Shown here: positions 1 through 9,193 of the stretch, piece after piece | Position numbering within the stretch: the stretch's first letter is position 1 | Layout: each line of letters opens with the position of its first letter | Assembly: GCF_011046485.1 (NCBI RefSeq) | Contig: NZ_CP049256.1 | Coordinates: 496,001 to 560,000 of the forward strand | Length of the DNA: 64,000 nucleotides | Reading direction: 5' to 3' | Source of the DNA: Microbacterium sp. 4R-513 | Lineage (GTDB): Bacteria > Actinomycetota > Actinomycetes > Actinomycetales > Microbacteriaceae | Translations under genes and position numbers: made by a program | The notes under the pieces: generated by a model | Told to the model about the DNA's origin: nothing | Seen by the model: only the letters and a program-made list of their open reading frames with translations | The model's database searches: none

Positions 1-964
1 GGTCGGTCGCCGTGCGCGCGTCGAGGAGGAACGAGAACAGGAACCCGATCGACTCCATCGGCCAGCGCAGCACCGTCGCCATCGCGAAGAAGGCGAAGAG
101 CTCCTGCACCTGCAGCTGCCCGTTGGCAGCCAGAACGATGCCTACGGCGAGGCACAGTGCGAATGCGACGTCGGGCAGCAGCACGAGCCAGAACCAGATG
201 AGTCCGACCGCGCGCGCCTTGTCGAGCTCGGTCTCGCGCAGCGTCTCGGCCTGGCGGACGAACTTGCGGAGGGCGTGCTTGCCCCGCCCGAAGGCCTTGA
301 GCACGCGGATGCCGTGGACGCTCTCCTCGACGGCCGTGGCGAGGTCGCCCGCCTGGTCCTGGCTCTGCCGCGTGAGCGCGCCGTAGCGCTTCTCGAAGCG
401 GTAGCCGGCGTACCAGAGGGGAAGGGAGCAGACGAGGAACGTCGTTCCGAGCGCCCAGTGCCAGCGGAAGAGGATGATCGAGCCCACGAAGATCGTCAGC
501 ATGTTGACGAGCAGCATGATCAGGCCGAACGCGACCCAGCGGCGGATGACGCTCAGGTCCTGCATCATGCGGCTCAGCAGCTGACCGGACTGCCAGCGGT
601 CGTGGAACGAGACCGGGAGCCGCTGGAGGCGCTGGTAGAAGCCTGTGCGCAGGTCGTACTCGACCGACGTCGCCGGCGTGAGGACGAACCAGCGGCGCAG
701 CCAGATGAGCCCCGCCTCGGCGAGCCCGAGCGCGAGCACCACGGCGCTGCCCCACAGGATCGGTGCGAGCTCGCCCGACGCGATGGGGCCGTTCTCGGCG
801 ACGAACGCCTCGAGCACGAGCGGGATGGCGAGTGCGACGAGGCTCGCGAGCAGTGCGCTGACCGCGCCCGCGATGAGCCGGGGCATGACCGGCTTGGCGA
901 ACGGGAGGAGTCTCGCCAGTGCGCGTGGAGTGGACAGACGGGCGGAGGGGGCGGTGGAAGTCAT
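1..964 (-). CDS. ABC exporter transmembrane subunit (partial, C-terminus off the left edge)
   Basis: This is the N-terminal part of a fused permease/ATPase of the MsbA/MdlB-type exporter family. About 321 residues are present and all belong to the transmembrane domain. Hydrophobic segments lie near residues 28-52, 65-88, 148-172 and 270-292, and the ABC membrane-domain motif [17 protein letters not shown] lies near residue 125. The nucleotide-binding half (Walker A, ABC signature) would lie beyond base 1, so the substrate cannot be inferred. The ATG at 962-964 is preceded by AAGGATC, a short but usable ribosome binding site. Such exporters often occur as adjacent heterodimer pairs; a partner would have to be to the left. 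Confidence 0.85.
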   Translation of the reverse strand, partial: MTSTAPSARLSTPRALARLLPFAKPVMPRLIAGAVSALLASLVALAIPLVLEAFVAENGPIASGELAPILWGSAVVLALGLAEAGLIWLRRWFVLTPATSVEYDLRTGFYQRLQRLPVSFHDRWQSGQLLSRMMQDLSVIRRWVAFGLIMLLVNMLTIFVGSIILFRWHWALGTTFLVCSLPLWYAGYRFEKRYGALTRQSQDQAGDLATAVEESVHGIRVLKAFGRGKHALRKFVRQAETLRETELDKARAVGLIWFWLVLLPDVAFALCLAVGIVLAANGQLQVQELFAFFAMATVLRWPMESIGFLFSFLLDARTATD

Positions 965-1068
965 GATCCTTGTGGGGTGACGGATGCCGCGACATCGCGA
1001 CGGGATAGCGAGGATGGCGCACTGGCGCACGGAGGCCGAGTGACCGACCTGTCGAGGAGAACGCTGGC

Positions 1069-1091
1069 GGGTCCGAGGCTATGCCGGACCC
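1069..1091 (-). terminator. Hairpin after the 33-residue ORF
   Basis: GGGTCCG at 1069-1075 pairs perfectly with CGGACCC at 1085-1091 around a 9-nt loop. The hairpin starts 10 bases past the stop codon of the small minus-strand ORF. There is no clear U-tract. Confidence 0.4.
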
Positions 1092-1100
1092 GGGACACGG

Positions 1101-1202
1101 CTAGTGCTGCGGAACTCCGTCGACGAGGCCGGTCTTGCCGGTCGACGCACCGAGGAGGATGCGGAAGGCGACCGGCTGAATAGCGGTGACGGCCTGGTAC
1201 AT
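1101..1202 (-). CDS. Small 33-residue protein of unknown function
   Basis: This minus-strand ORF of 34 codons encodes a peptide starting MYQAVTAIQPVAFRILLG and ending GKTGLVDGVPQH. I do not recognise a family. The case for a real gene rests on context: a very strong ribosome binding site (GAGGAGGA, 5-6 bases before the ATG), a plausible promoter at 1254-1283, and a hairpin just after the stop. The middle of the peptide (about residues 8-18) is moderately hydrophobic and could be amphipathic; no clear signal peptide or cysteine is present. It stands alone between the ABC exporter and ogt on the same strand. It could be a regulatory leader peptide, a small membrane-associated protein, or a chance ORF. 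Confidence 0.45.
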   Translation of the reverse strand: MYQAVTAIQPVAFRILLGASTGKTGLVDGVPQH

Positions 1203-1253
1203 GGCTTCCTCCTCGGATCGTGGGATGCCGCGACGGACGCGCGACAGCCCTCC

Positions 1254-1283
1254 AGCCTAAACCTGAGAGTCCGCTGAACGCAA
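1254..1283 (-). promoter_or_regulatory. Probable promoter of the 33-residue ORF
   Basis: On the minus strand, -35 TTGCGT (1278-1283) and -10 TAGGCT (1254-1259) are separated by 18 bp. TAGGCT recurs before sucC and the TetR gene in this window. Transcription would start about 45 bases before the ATG. Confidence 0.45.
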
Positions 1284-1323
1284 GCTTCTCTTCGGGCGGA
1301 GAAGAGGAAAGAAGTCCTGACGA

Positions 1324-1818
1324 TCAGGCAGCCTCGCGAGCGAGGAGCGAGCGCTTCACCTCGAGGCCCCACGCGAAGCCGCCCAGGGAGCCGTCGGACC
1401 GCAGCACGCGGTGGCACGGCACGAAGAGCGCCGGAGCGTTGCGCGCGCAGATGGATGCCGCGGCCCGCACGGCGCTCGGCTGACCCAGGGCTGCCGCGAA
1501 CTCGGCGTAGGAGAGGGGGGCGCCGGGCGTGATCCCCCGCAGCGCCTTCCAGCCCGCGAGCTGCATCGCGGTGCCTCCCTGGGCGACCTCGACCGATTCG
1601 ATGGCCGAGAGATCGCCGTCGTAGTAGGCGCGGGCGGCGGCCGCGGCATCCGTCTCTCCTTGTGCGACCGAAGCCGGACGAAGACGCGGGGCGATTCGAG
1701 TGAGGGCGGCCTCGGGGTCGGACGTCCAGCCCGAGGCCAGGACGCGCCCGTTCTCGTCGGCGACGATCGTGAAGGCGCCGTCGGGGGTGTCGATCGTCTG
1801 GATGGTGGCGGTGCTCAT
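1324..1818 (-). CDS. ogt: Methylated-DNA--protein-cysteine S-methyltransferase
   Basis: This suicide repair enzyme transfers the methyl group of O6-methylguanine (and O4-methylthymine) to its own cysteine. The protein is 164 residues, normal for the Ogt/MGMT family. The active-site motif PCHRV is present in the C-terminal DNA-binding domain (about residue 130), followed by a glycine-rich SLGGFAWG segment and KRSLLAREA. The ATG at 1816-1818 overlaps the stop of the upstream Ada/AlkA gene by four bases (ATGA) and has GGAG in front, so I prefer it to upstream in-frame starts that would run into alkA. The overlap implies translational coupling: direct reversal and base excision of alkylation damage are made together. 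Confidence 0.93.
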   Translation of the reverse strand: MSTATIQTIDTPDGAFTIVADENGRVLASGWTSDPEAALTRIAPRLRPASVAQGETDAAAAARAYYDGDLSAIESVEVAQGGTAMQLAGWKALRGITPGAPLSYAEFAAALGQPSAVRAAASICARNAPALFVPCHRVLRSDGSLGGFAWGLEVKRSLLAREAA

Positions 1819-3386
1819 GAGTTCTCCAGTGTCGGGATGGGATGCCGAGGCGACGCGGCCGTCGCGCGGCGCGCCCGTGGGGCGGTGTCGGGTCGTCGGG
1901 GGCGAGATGCCGGAGCCGCCGCCCAGAGGTGCGCCATGAGGTAGCTGCGCCACGGTGCGGTCCGGGCGGACCAGGCGACGAGGCCCGCAGGGTCGGCGGG
2001 GATGCCGGAGGCCGCCGCGCCGGCTCGCGCCGCGACATCGCCCGGCAGGAGGACGTCGGGATCGCCGAGGACGCGCATGCGGAGGTAGTCGGCCGTCCAG
2101 GGGCCGATGCCCGGCATCGCGAGGAGGGCGGCGCGCTGCTCGGGCCCGTCGTCACCCGTGGTCAGTGTGAGGCTGCCGTCGGCGAGGGCCCCCGCCGCGC
2201 CGAGGAGGGCTCGCGTGCGGGCGGCGGGCCCGCGGAGCACTTCGTGGCCACGCTCGGCGATCGCGGCCATCGTCGGGAAGAGCACCGTGTCGCCCTCGAA
2301 CCCGTCCACCCGCTCGCCGAGCGCCTCGGCGAGCGCCGTCAGCGCCGTGCGGGCCGCGGAGACGGTGATCTGCTGGCCGGCCATCGCGCGGATGAGCATC
2401 TCGTGCGGGTCGACGGCGCCGGGGACGCGGATGCCCGGGATTCGCGCCACGAGCGGAGCGACCTCCGGATGCCTCGCCAGGGCCTCGTCGACGGCGATCG
2501 GATCGGCGTCGAGGTCGAACAGGCGCCGGGCGCGCGCCACGACCGCCGGCAGGTCGCGGAGCGCGGTCAGGCGCGCGCGGAGCCGGACGTGCCCGGCCTC
2601 GTCGACCCGGAGCTGAAACCAGGCCGGACCTCCCGCGAGCCGGAGGGTGCGCGAGAACGACGTGTCGGTCGCCGTCTCGACCCCGGGGAGGGCACGGGCC
2701 TTCATCCAGGCGAAGAGCCCCGCCGAGTCGAGGGGGCCGCGGTGCGGCAGCACGAGATCGATCGAGCCGGGAGCATCCGTCGCGGCGCTCGCGCCCCCGA
2801 CGGCGTGGGCAGGGCGGCGTCGCCGCGCGCGCAGCTCGAGCGGCGGCATCCCGAACACCTCGCGCACCGTCTCGTTGAACTGCCGCACGCTCGCGAACCC
2901 CGCCGAGAAGGCGACGTCGGCGGCCGGAAGGTCTGTGCCGACGAGCAGCATGCGGGCCGTGTGCGCGCGGTGCGCGCGGCTCAGGGCGAGAGGTCCGGCC
3001 CCGAGCTCAGCGGTCAGGAGGCGCGTCAGATGCCGGGACGAGTAGCCCAGGCGACGGGCGAGCCCGGGGACACCCTCACGCTCGACGACGCCGTCGGCGA
3101 TGAGCCGCATCGCCCTCGCGGTCGTGTCGCCGCGCACGTTCCACGCGGGCGAGCCGGGAGCCGCCTCGGGCAGGCACCGCTTGCACGCGCGGTAGCCCGC
3201 TTCGTGCGCGGCGGCGCTCGTCGCGTAGAACGTGACGTTCGACTCCTTGGGGGTGCGCGCAGGACAGCTGGGCCGGCAGTAGATGCCCGTCGACCGGACG
3301 GCCGTGACGAACTGGCCGTCGAACCGCGGGTCGCGCGATCGGATGACGCTGTACCGCTCGTCGAACGTCATGGCCGGGCTGCTCAT
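1815..3386 (-). CDS. alkA: Ada regulator / AlkA 3-methyladenine-DNA glycosylase fusion
   Basis: This 523-residue protein has three parts. (1) An Ada N-terminal methylphosphotriester/zinc domain with cysteines at 37, 41, 68 and 71 (YCRPSCPA ... CKRCLP). (2) An AraC-type helix-turn-helix, about residues 85-185. (3) An AlkA N-terminal domain followed by an HhH-GPD glycosylase domain with the hairpin [14 protein letters not shown] and a catalytic aspartate in LLPGDVAAR. It probably senses methylated phosphates, activates its own operon and excises alkylated bases. The Ada methyltransferase domain is missing from this protein but is supplied by the coupled ogt downstream. The ATG at 3384-3386 ([12 protein letters not shown]) matches the usual family start; a longer in-frame start exists but lacks family similarity. 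Confidence 0.92.
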   Translation of the reverse strand: MSSPAMTFDERYSVIRSRDPRFDGQFVTAVRSTGIYCRPSCPARTPKESNVTFYATSAAAHEAGYRACKRCLPEAAPGSPAWNVRGDTTARAMRLIADGVVEREGVPGLARRLGYSSRHLTRLLTAELGAGPLALSRAHRAHTARMLLVGTDLPAADVAFSAGFASVRQFNETVREVFGMPPLELRARRRRPAHAVGGASAATDAPGSIDLVLPHRGPLDSAGLFAWMKARALPGVETATDTSFSRTLRLAGGPAWFQLRVDEAGHVRLRARLTALRDLPAVVARARRLFDLDADPIAVDEALARHPEVAPLVARIPGIRVPGAVDPHEMLIRAMAGQQITVSAARTALTALAEALGERVDGFEGDTVLFPTMAAIAERGHEVLRGPAARTRALLGAAGALADGSLTLTTGDDGPEQRAALLAMPGIGPWTADYLRMRVLGDPDVLLPGDVAARAGAAASGIPADPAGLVAWSARTAPWRSYLMAHLWAAAPASRPRRPDTAPRARRATAASPRHPIPTLENS

Positions 3387-3477
3387 GACTCCACTCTGAC
3401 ACGCCCCACCGACACCGGCTGGCGGAAATCGGACACGGCGGTGGCGGCATCCGTCACCGTCCGCGCTCAAGGCGAAG

Positions 3478-3494
3478 GCGGCCGGAGTGGCCGC
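3478..3494 (-). terminator. Hairpin downstream of purH
   Basis: GCGGCC (3478-3483) and GGCCGC (3489-3494) form a 6-bp GC stem with a 5-nt loop, 5 bases after the purH stop. It separates the purine operon from the alkylation-repair operon. The U-tract is absent, as is common at this GC content. Confidence 0.4.
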
Positions 3495-3498
3495 GGGC

Positions 3499-5106
3499 TC
3501 AGTGGAAGAAGTGGCGCTCGCCGGTGAAGAACATCGTGACGCCGGCCTCACGCGCGGCCTCGATGACCTCTTCGTCGCGCACCGAGCCGCCCGGCTGCAC
3601 GATCGCCGAGATGCCGGCGTCGATGAGCACCTGGGGGCCGTCGGCGAAGGGGAAGAAGGCGTCGGATGCCGCGACCGATCCGGCGGCGCGGTCTCCGGCC
3701 CGCTCGACCGCGAGGCGGCACGAGTCGACGCGGTTGACCTGGCCCATGCCGATGCCGACGGTCGCGGAGTTCTTCGCGAGCACGATGGCGTTGGACTTGA
3801 CGGCGCGGCACGACTTCCACGCGAAGATGAGGTTCTCCATCTCGGCCTCGGCCGGGCGCTCCCCCGACACCAGCTGCCAGTCCTTGGCGACGACGTCGAT
3901 CTCGTCCGGGAACCGGTCGGCGTCCTGCAGGAGCAGCCCGCCGGAGACGAGCCTGACGTCCATGGGCTCTTGGCGCCAGTCGGCGGGGAGCTGCAGGACG
4001 CGCAGGTTCTTCTTGAGCTTGAAGACCTCGAGCGCCTCGGGCTCGAAGTCGGGCGCCACGATGACCTCGGTGAAGATGTCGCGGAGGTTCTCGGCCATCT
4101 TGAGCGTGATCGTCCGGTTGGCCGCGATGACGCCTCCGAAGGCCGAGACGGGGTCGCACTCGTGCGCCCGGAGGTGCGCGCTCGCGATGGGGTCGAGGGC
4201 GTTCGGCGCCGCGACGGCGATGCCGCACGGGTTGGCGTGCTTGATGATCGCGACGGCGGGCTTGACCATGTCGAATGCGGCGCGGAGGGCTGCGTCGGCG
4301 TCGACGTAGTTGTTGTACGACATCTCCTTGCCCTGCAGCTGCGTCGCCTGTGCGATGCCGTGGCCGCCGACGCGCGTGTAGATGGCGGCGCGCTGATGCG
4401 AGTTCTCGCCGTAGCGCAGCGTCGCGAGGCGCTCCGCCTTGATCGTCAGGTGCTGCGGGAGGTCTTCCGACTCCCCGAGCGTGCCCTCGGCGAACCATGT
4501 CGCGACGGCGCGGTCGTACTGCGCGGTGTGGGTGAACGCGCGGGCGGCCAGCTCCCTGCGCTGACCCAGGGTCGTTCCGCCGGCACCGAGCGCCTCGATG
4601 ATCGCGGGGTACGACTCGGGCGAGACGACGATCGCGACATTCGCGAAGTTCTTCGCCGAGGCGCGGACCATCGCGGGACCGCCGATGTCGATCTGCTCGA
4701 CGACGTCATCACCCTGGGCACCCGAGGCGACCGTCTCGACGAACGGGTAGAGATTGACCACGACGAGCTCGAACGGGTCGATGTGCAGCTCGGCGAGCTG
4801 GCGCTCGTGGTCTTCGAGGCGCAGGTCGGCCAGAAGTCCCGCGTGCACGCTCGGGTGCAGCGTCTTGACCCGGCCGTCGAGCGACTCGGGGAAGCCCGTC
4901 ACCGATGCGACGTCGACGACGGGGATGCCGGCATCCCGCAGCATCGACGCAGAACCGCCCGTCGACACGATCTCGACGCCCGCGCCCTGCAGCGCCTCCG
5001 CGAGCCGCAGCAGGTCGGTCTTGTCGCTCACCGAGATGAGCGCGCGACGGATCGGGACGACGTCGCGGTCGCGGTAGAGGGACGGGTCGTGGCTGGGGCC
5101 GGCCAT
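3499..5106 (-). CDS. purH: Bifunctional AICAR transformylase / IMP cyclohydrolase
   Basis: This enzyme catalyses the last two steps of IMP synthesis: formylation of AICAR with 10-formyl-THF, then ring closure. It is cytosolic. The 535-residue length is typical. The N-terminal MGS-like cyclohydrolase domain shows [22 protein letters not shown] and GRVKTLHP. The transformylase domain carries [29 protein letters not shown] and the catalytic Lys-His motif [11 protein letters not shown]. The C-terminus ends [10 protein letters not shown], as in the family. The ATG at 5104-5106 was chosen because the longer in-frame extension has shadow-like composition. It lies 61 bases after purN in the same operon. 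The usual proline of GENPHQ is serine here. Confidence 0.97.
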   Translation of the reverse strand: MAGPSHDPSLYRDRDVVPIRRALISVSDKTDLLRLAEALQGAGVEIVSTGGSASMLRDAGIPVVDVASVTGFPESLDGRVKTLHPSVHAGLLADLRLEDHERQLAELHIDPFELVVVNLYPFVETVASGAQGDDVVEQIDIGGPAMVRASAKNFANVAIVVSPESYPAIIEALGAGGTTLGQRRELAARAFTHTAQYDRAVATWFAEGTLGESEDLPQHLTIKAERLATLRYGENSHQRAAIYTRVGGHGIAQATQLQGKEMSYNNYVDADAALRAAFDMVKPAVAIIKHANPCGIAVAAPNALDPIASAHLRAHECDPVSAFGGVIAANRTITLKMAENLRDIFTEVIVAPDFEPEALEVFKLKKNLRVLQLPADWRQEPMDVRLVSGGLLLQDADRFPDEIDVVAKDWQLVSGERPAEAEMENLIFAWKSCRAVKSNAIVLAKNSATVGIGMGQVNRVDSCRLAVERAGDRAAGSVAASDAFFPFADGPQVLIDAGISAIVQPGGSVRDEEVIEAAREAGVTMFFTGERHFFH

Positions 5107-5167
5107 GAATGGCTCCTCGGGTCGGATCGTGGGTTCGAGGGGGGCGGGCGCGTGCGCGTCCGCCTGG

Positions 5168-5776
5168 TCAGGAAGAAGGAGAGACGGATGCCGCGGCCGC
5201 GGCCAGGTCGAGTTCACCCGTCGCGATGCGCCGCACGACATCGATGAGCAGTCGGCGCTCGACGGGCTTGATGCGGTCGTGAAGGGTGTGCTCGTCGTCG
5301 CCGGGGAGGACGGGCACCCGCTCCTGCGCGACGATCGGCCCCGTGTCGACGCCGTCATCGACGACGATGACGCTGGCCCCGGTCTGCGCGACCCCCGCCG
5401 CGATCGCGTCGCGCACGGCGTGCGCGCCCGGGAACTCGGGCAGGTAGGCGGGGTGGGTGTTGATGATGTTCGGCGCCCACGCCTCGACGACGGCCGGCGG
5501 AAGAAGGCGCATGAGGCCGCTCAGCACGACGAGGTCGGGCCGCCAGACGCCGAGCTGGGCGGCGAGCTCGGCGCCCCACTCCTCGCGGGAGTCGAACTCG
5601 CGCCACGGGACGAGGAACGTCGGGACGCCGTACTCCTCGGCGTGCGCGAAGCCCTCGGCCTCGCGATCCGCGCCCACGACGACGACTCGCGCGGGATAGT
5701 CGGCGTCGGCCGCGGCATCCAGGAGGGCCCGCAGATTCGAGCCCGTGCCTGAGATGAGGACGGCGACCGAGAGCAC
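5168..5776 (-). CDS. purN: Phosphoribosylglycinamide formyltransferase
   Basis: This enzyme transfers formyl from 10-formyl-THF to GAR, the third step of purine synthesis. The 202 residues carry the family landmarks: [15 protein letters not shown] at the N-terminal phosphate loop, [16 protein letters not shown] containing the catalytic histidine, and [11 protein letters not shown] with the catalytic aspartate. The start is GTG at 5774-5776; nothing longer is possible without entering perM. In the corrected reading, the perM stop is only four bases upstream, so purN is probably translated from the same message. Confidence 0.96.
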   Translation of the reverse strand: MLSVAVLISGTGSNLRALLDAAADADYPARVVVVGADREAEGFAHAEEYGVPTFLVPWREFDSREEWGAELAAQLGVWRPDLVVLSGLMRLLPPAVVEAWAPNIINTHPAYLPEFPGAHAVRDAIAAGVAQTGASVIVVDDGVDTGPIVAQERVPVLPGDDEHTLHDRIKPVERRLLIDVVRRIATGELDLAAAAASVSPSS

Positions 5777-5780
5777 CCGC

Positions 5781-7564
5781 CTAGTCTACCGACGGCCGCT
5801 CGGGCGGCGTGTCGGGTGACGGCGGGAGCTCGATGGGCGCCGTGATGGCGTCGGGATCGGCTGGCGGCGTGGGTCCGGACGGCGCCGGCGGCGAGGCGGC
5901 CGCGACGGGCTTCTCCGCGGGCGGGGATGCCTCGGGTCGGGGCTCGGGGATCTGAGGCGCCGGCGGGGTGGGGGTGCGCTCCGGAGTCGCGGGGGAGATA
6001 CCGCCTGCGGCGTCCGGGGCCAGGGCACCGTGCCAGAAGCGACCGCCGTCGTGCCGGGCACGACCGCTTCCGAGCCGGGCACGACCGGTGGCGTCGCAGC
6101 CTCCGCCGCGTCGGCGAGGGCCACGAGGTCGTCGTCGTGGCTGCCGCGGCGGCTCGCGAGGAGGAGGATGCCGGCGCCGACGACGATCTCGAGGCCTACG
6201 GCGAGTGCGACGGGGCCCGGGTCCGGTCCGACGTCGGACAGCCGGCCGGGCCCGGCGGACCCCGAGGCGAACAGAGCAAGCAGTGCGGCTGCGCCGGCGG
6301 CGACGAGCGCGATCGCGACGGTCACGACGAGGCGCGGGAGGAACGGCTCGTGGATGTGGACGGAGGGCTCGTGCGGCGGCTGCTCCGCGGGCACAGCCGC
6401 GGGCACGGGCGACTCGGCCTCGGGCGCCGCGTCGACGCGACCCGCCGCCAGCAGCGCCTCGAGGGTCGAGCGGCGGGGGTCGTCGGTGGGCCTCACGACG
6501 ATGCGTTCTTCAGCGGCAGGGGGCGCGGCATCCGTCGCCTTCTTGTTCCGCGGAGGGCGCGGACGCGGGACGTACCCCGCCGCCGCCAGCAGCCGCGAAC
6601 GGGCGACCCAGCCCGCCAGGGCGCCGATCGCCACCGGGACGAGCGCGAGCAAGAGGAGCCACGGCGACGAGGACTCGGGGACGGCGCCGAGCAGCGGCAC
6701 GCCGGGCACGACACCGACCTGCGTCCCGGACGGAGAGACGGCGGTGCCCGCGCCGAGGCTGAACCCCGGGCCGGCGACGAAGGCGATCCCCCACACGACG
6801 AGGGTCGGGAGGTACGCGAGCTGACCGAGCGTCACGACAGTCGCACCCAGGAGGTCGACGTTGCCGGCCTGGTAGAGCGCCACGATGTCCCCCGCGCGCA
6901 GCGTGATCGACACCGCCACGAGCAGCGCCCCGGCCCCCACGAGTCCGACGACGGCCACGGACGACGCGCGGGCGGACACTCCGATCACGTCGCCCCACCC
7001 GCCACGCCACGACTCCGCGCGATCGCGCAGGCTCGCGACCAGCCCGCTCGGGGCCTCGCGCCACTCGGTCACGACCGCGCCGACGAGGGCGGGGACGGCG
7101 TAGATCAGCGTCGGGAAGGCGATCCCCTGCCACACCTCCGACTTCGCGACGGGGTTCTGCGAGGTCAGCGCGACGAGCGTCGCGAGCACGGCGACGACGA
7201 CGGTGCCGGTCGCGACTCCGGTGGCCCAGGCATCCGCTCGCGACGCCCGAGATCCCGAGCGTGCGGCGAAGACGCCCGTGAAGGTCGCGAACGCGAGGGG
7301 GGCGAGCGAGAGGACGAAGGATGCCGCGGACTCGTCGATCCCCGTCGCCGCGAGGTAGTCGCCGGGCAGCGCGACGGCCAGTGGCACCAGATGGCCGAGC
7401 TGCCAGACGGCGGCGCTCGCGGGCCAGAGGGAGCCCCAGTCGGCGGTGTCCCCGAGGCCGAGGACCCACACCAGGGTGAGCGGGGCGAGGATCGCCGCGA
7501 CGCCCACGGCGACCGCGATGGCGGCGTCGAAGGCGGCAAGGAAGGCGACGATCAGGCGGTGCAT
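5781..7564 (-). CDS. perM: DUF6350 (PerM-like) polytopic membrane protein, frameshifted near the C-terminus
   Basis: The protein has many hydrophobic helices from residue 5 ([20 protein letters not shown]) to about residue 330, then a cytoplasmic linker, two more helices (near 410 and 450) and a Pro/Ala-rich tail. This layout and the position before purN-purH match the actinobacterial DUF6350 family; mycobacterial PerM supports cell division and persistence. As sequenced, the frame continues into an Arg/Pro-rich tail ending at 5786, typical of out-of-frame GC-rich DNA. Adding one G at 6027-6028 restores an acidic Pro/Ala tail ([18 protein letters not shown] and onward) ending at 5781, about 594 residues in all. 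Coordinates given are for the corrected reading. The start ATG at 7562-7564 lies close to a possible -10 (TAGGGT, 7574-7579), so the message may be nearly leaderless. Confidence 0.8.
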
Positions 7565-7677
7565 GCCCTGACGACCCTACCTACCGCCCGCACGCCCCCC
7601 AGTCGGGCACGCCCGATGCCGGACGATCGACGACGACCCTCCCCGATGGCCGAATCACCGCCTCGGCGCGCGCGTGA

Positions 7678-7697
7678 AGCCCCATGGGGGCTAACGT
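7678..7697 (+). promoter_or_regulatory. Possible operator and -10 box of the NCS2 permease
   Basis: AGCCCC (7678-7683) and GGGGCT (7687-7692) form an inverted repeat with a 3-bp spacer. It abuts a possible -10 TAACGT (7692-7697), about 30 bases before the GTG start. This suits a repressor site, but the repeat is short. Confidence 0.3.
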
Positions 7698-7726
7698 CGT
7701 TCTCGGAAATCCTGGAGAGGCTGCCT

Positions 7727-9193
7727 GTGACCACTACGCCCACGCCCGAGACAGACGTCGCCGAACCCCGCGGACGCGTCGATCGCTTCTTCGAGATCAC
7801 CAAGCGCGGTTCGACTCCCGGTGCGGAGGTGCGGGGCGGCCTCGTGACGTTCGTGACGATGGCCTACATCGTCATCCTGAACCCGATCATCCTGTCGGGG
7901 AGCACGGATGTCGCGGGCGACAGTCTCGGGTTCTCGCAGGTCGCCGCCGTCACGGCGCTGACCGCCGGCGTCATGACGATCCTGTTCGGCCTCATCTCGC
8001 GCCTGCCGTTCGCCTTCGCGGCGGGGCTCGGCATCAACTCGTTCCTCGCCGTGAGCGTGGTGGGCGAGCTGACGTGGCCCGAGGCGATGGGGCTCGTCGT
8101 CATCAACGGTCTGATCATCGTGCTGCTGGCCGCGACGGGACTGCGACGCCTCATCTTCAATGCGGTGCCGGTGGCGCTCAAGACGGCGATCACGGTCGGC
8201 ATCGGCCTCTTCATCGCTTTCATCGGGTTCGTCGACGCCGGATTCGTCACGGCGACGGGGGTCGCATCGCCCCCCGTCGGGCTCGGGATCAACGGGTCGA
8301 TCGCAACCGTCCCCACCCTGCTCTTCGTCGTGACGCTACTCCTGTGCGCCGTCCTGATGGCACTGCGTGTGCGCGCCGCCCTCCTCATCGGGCTCGTCGT
8401 GGGCACGGTCCTCGCGGTGATCGCCGAGGCGATCTGGCACTTCGGTCCCGCGGTGGGAGCCGACGGCGAGGTCACCGTCGGCGGCTGGGGGCTCTCGGTC
8501 CCCGCGCTTCCCGCGAACCTCGTCAGCCTGCCCGACCTGAGCCTCGTCGGTCAGGTCGACCTCTTCGGCGCGTTCGCGCGCATCGGCGCCCCCGCCGCGA
8601 TCGGTCTCATCTTCACCCTCGTCTTCACCAACTTCTTCGACGCGATGGGCACCATGACGGGCCTCTCCCGTGAGGCCGGACTCTCCGACCCCAAGGGCGA
8701 CTTCCCCCGCCTTCGCTCGGCGCTCATCGTCGAGGGCGTGGGCGCCGTCGCGGGCGGCTTCACGTCGTCGTCGTCGAACACCGTCTTCATCGAGTCGGCG
8801 TCGGGGATCGGCGAGGGAGCCCGTACGGGCCTCGCCAACATCGTGACGGGAGTGCTCTTCCTCGCGGCGATGTTCTTCACCCCGCTCACGACTGTCGTCC
8901 CATCGGAGGTGGCGGCGGCGGCGCTCGTCATCGTCGGTGCGCTCATGATGTCGCAGATCCGTCACCTGGATCTCAGCGAGTTCTCGGTGCTCGTGCCGGT
9001 CTTCCTCACGGTAACGGTCATGCCGTTCACGTACTCGATCGCCAACGGAATCGGCGCGGGATTCATCTCGTGGGTCGTGATCCGCTCGATCACCGGCAAG
9101 GCGAAGGAGATCAGCCCGCTCCTGTGGATCGTGGCGGCCGGCTTCGTCCTCTACTTCGCGCGCGGGCCCATCTCGGTGGCGTTCGGCATCTGA
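7727..9193 (+). CDS. NCS2-family (AzgA-like) purine/xanthine/uracil permease
   Basis: This polytopic membrane transporter for nucleobases is probably a proton symporter for hypoxanthine/guanine/adenine, judged by the COG2252-type N-terminus. It has 488 residues and about 12-14 hydrophobic helices. Family motifs include VTFVTMAYIVILNP, PFAFAAGLGINSF, the NFFDAMGTMTGLSREAGL segment and GGFTSSSSNTVFIES. The start is GTG at 7727-7729 with GGAGAGG (7713-7719) seven bases upstream; the longer open frame to the left is only antisense to perM. It is divergent from the purine operon, so salvage uptake and de novo synthesis sit side by side. Its last 43 bases overlap the giant gene's 3' end on the opposite strand. 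Confidence 0.93.
   Translation: MTTTPTPETDVAEPRGRVDRFFEITKRGSTPGAEVRGGLVTFVTMAYIVILNPIILSGSTDVAGDSLGFSQVAAVTALTAGVMTILFGLISRLPFAFAAGLGINSFLAVSVVGELTWPEAMGLVVINGLIIVLLAATGLRRLIFNAVPVALKTAITVGIGLFIAFIGFVDAGFVTATGVASPPVGLGINGSIATVPTLLFVVTLLLCAVLMALRVRAALLIGLVVGTVLAVIAEAIWHFGPAVGADGEVTVGGWGLSVPALPANLVSLPDLSLVGQVDLFGAFARIGAPAAIGLIFTLVFTNFFDAMGTMTGLSREAGLSDPKGDFPRLRSALIVEGVGAVAGGFTSSSSNTVFIESASGIGEGARTGLANIVTGVLFLAAMFFTPLTTVVPSEVAAAALVIVGALMMSQIRHLDLSEFSVLVPVFLTVTVMPFTYSIANGIGAGFISWVVIRSITGKAKEISPLLWIVAAGFVLYFARGPISVAFGI

Noticed and set aside
1101..1202. The 33-residue ORF as a lasso- or lanthipeptide precursor
   Set aside because: There are no cysteines, no acidic residue at the ring position and no modification enzymes nearby.
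5927..7726. A 600-codon N-terminal extension of the NCS2 permease
   Set aside because: The extension is antisense to perM and Arg/Asp/Gly-rich. The permease family begins at the GTG at 7727, which has a good ribosome binding site.
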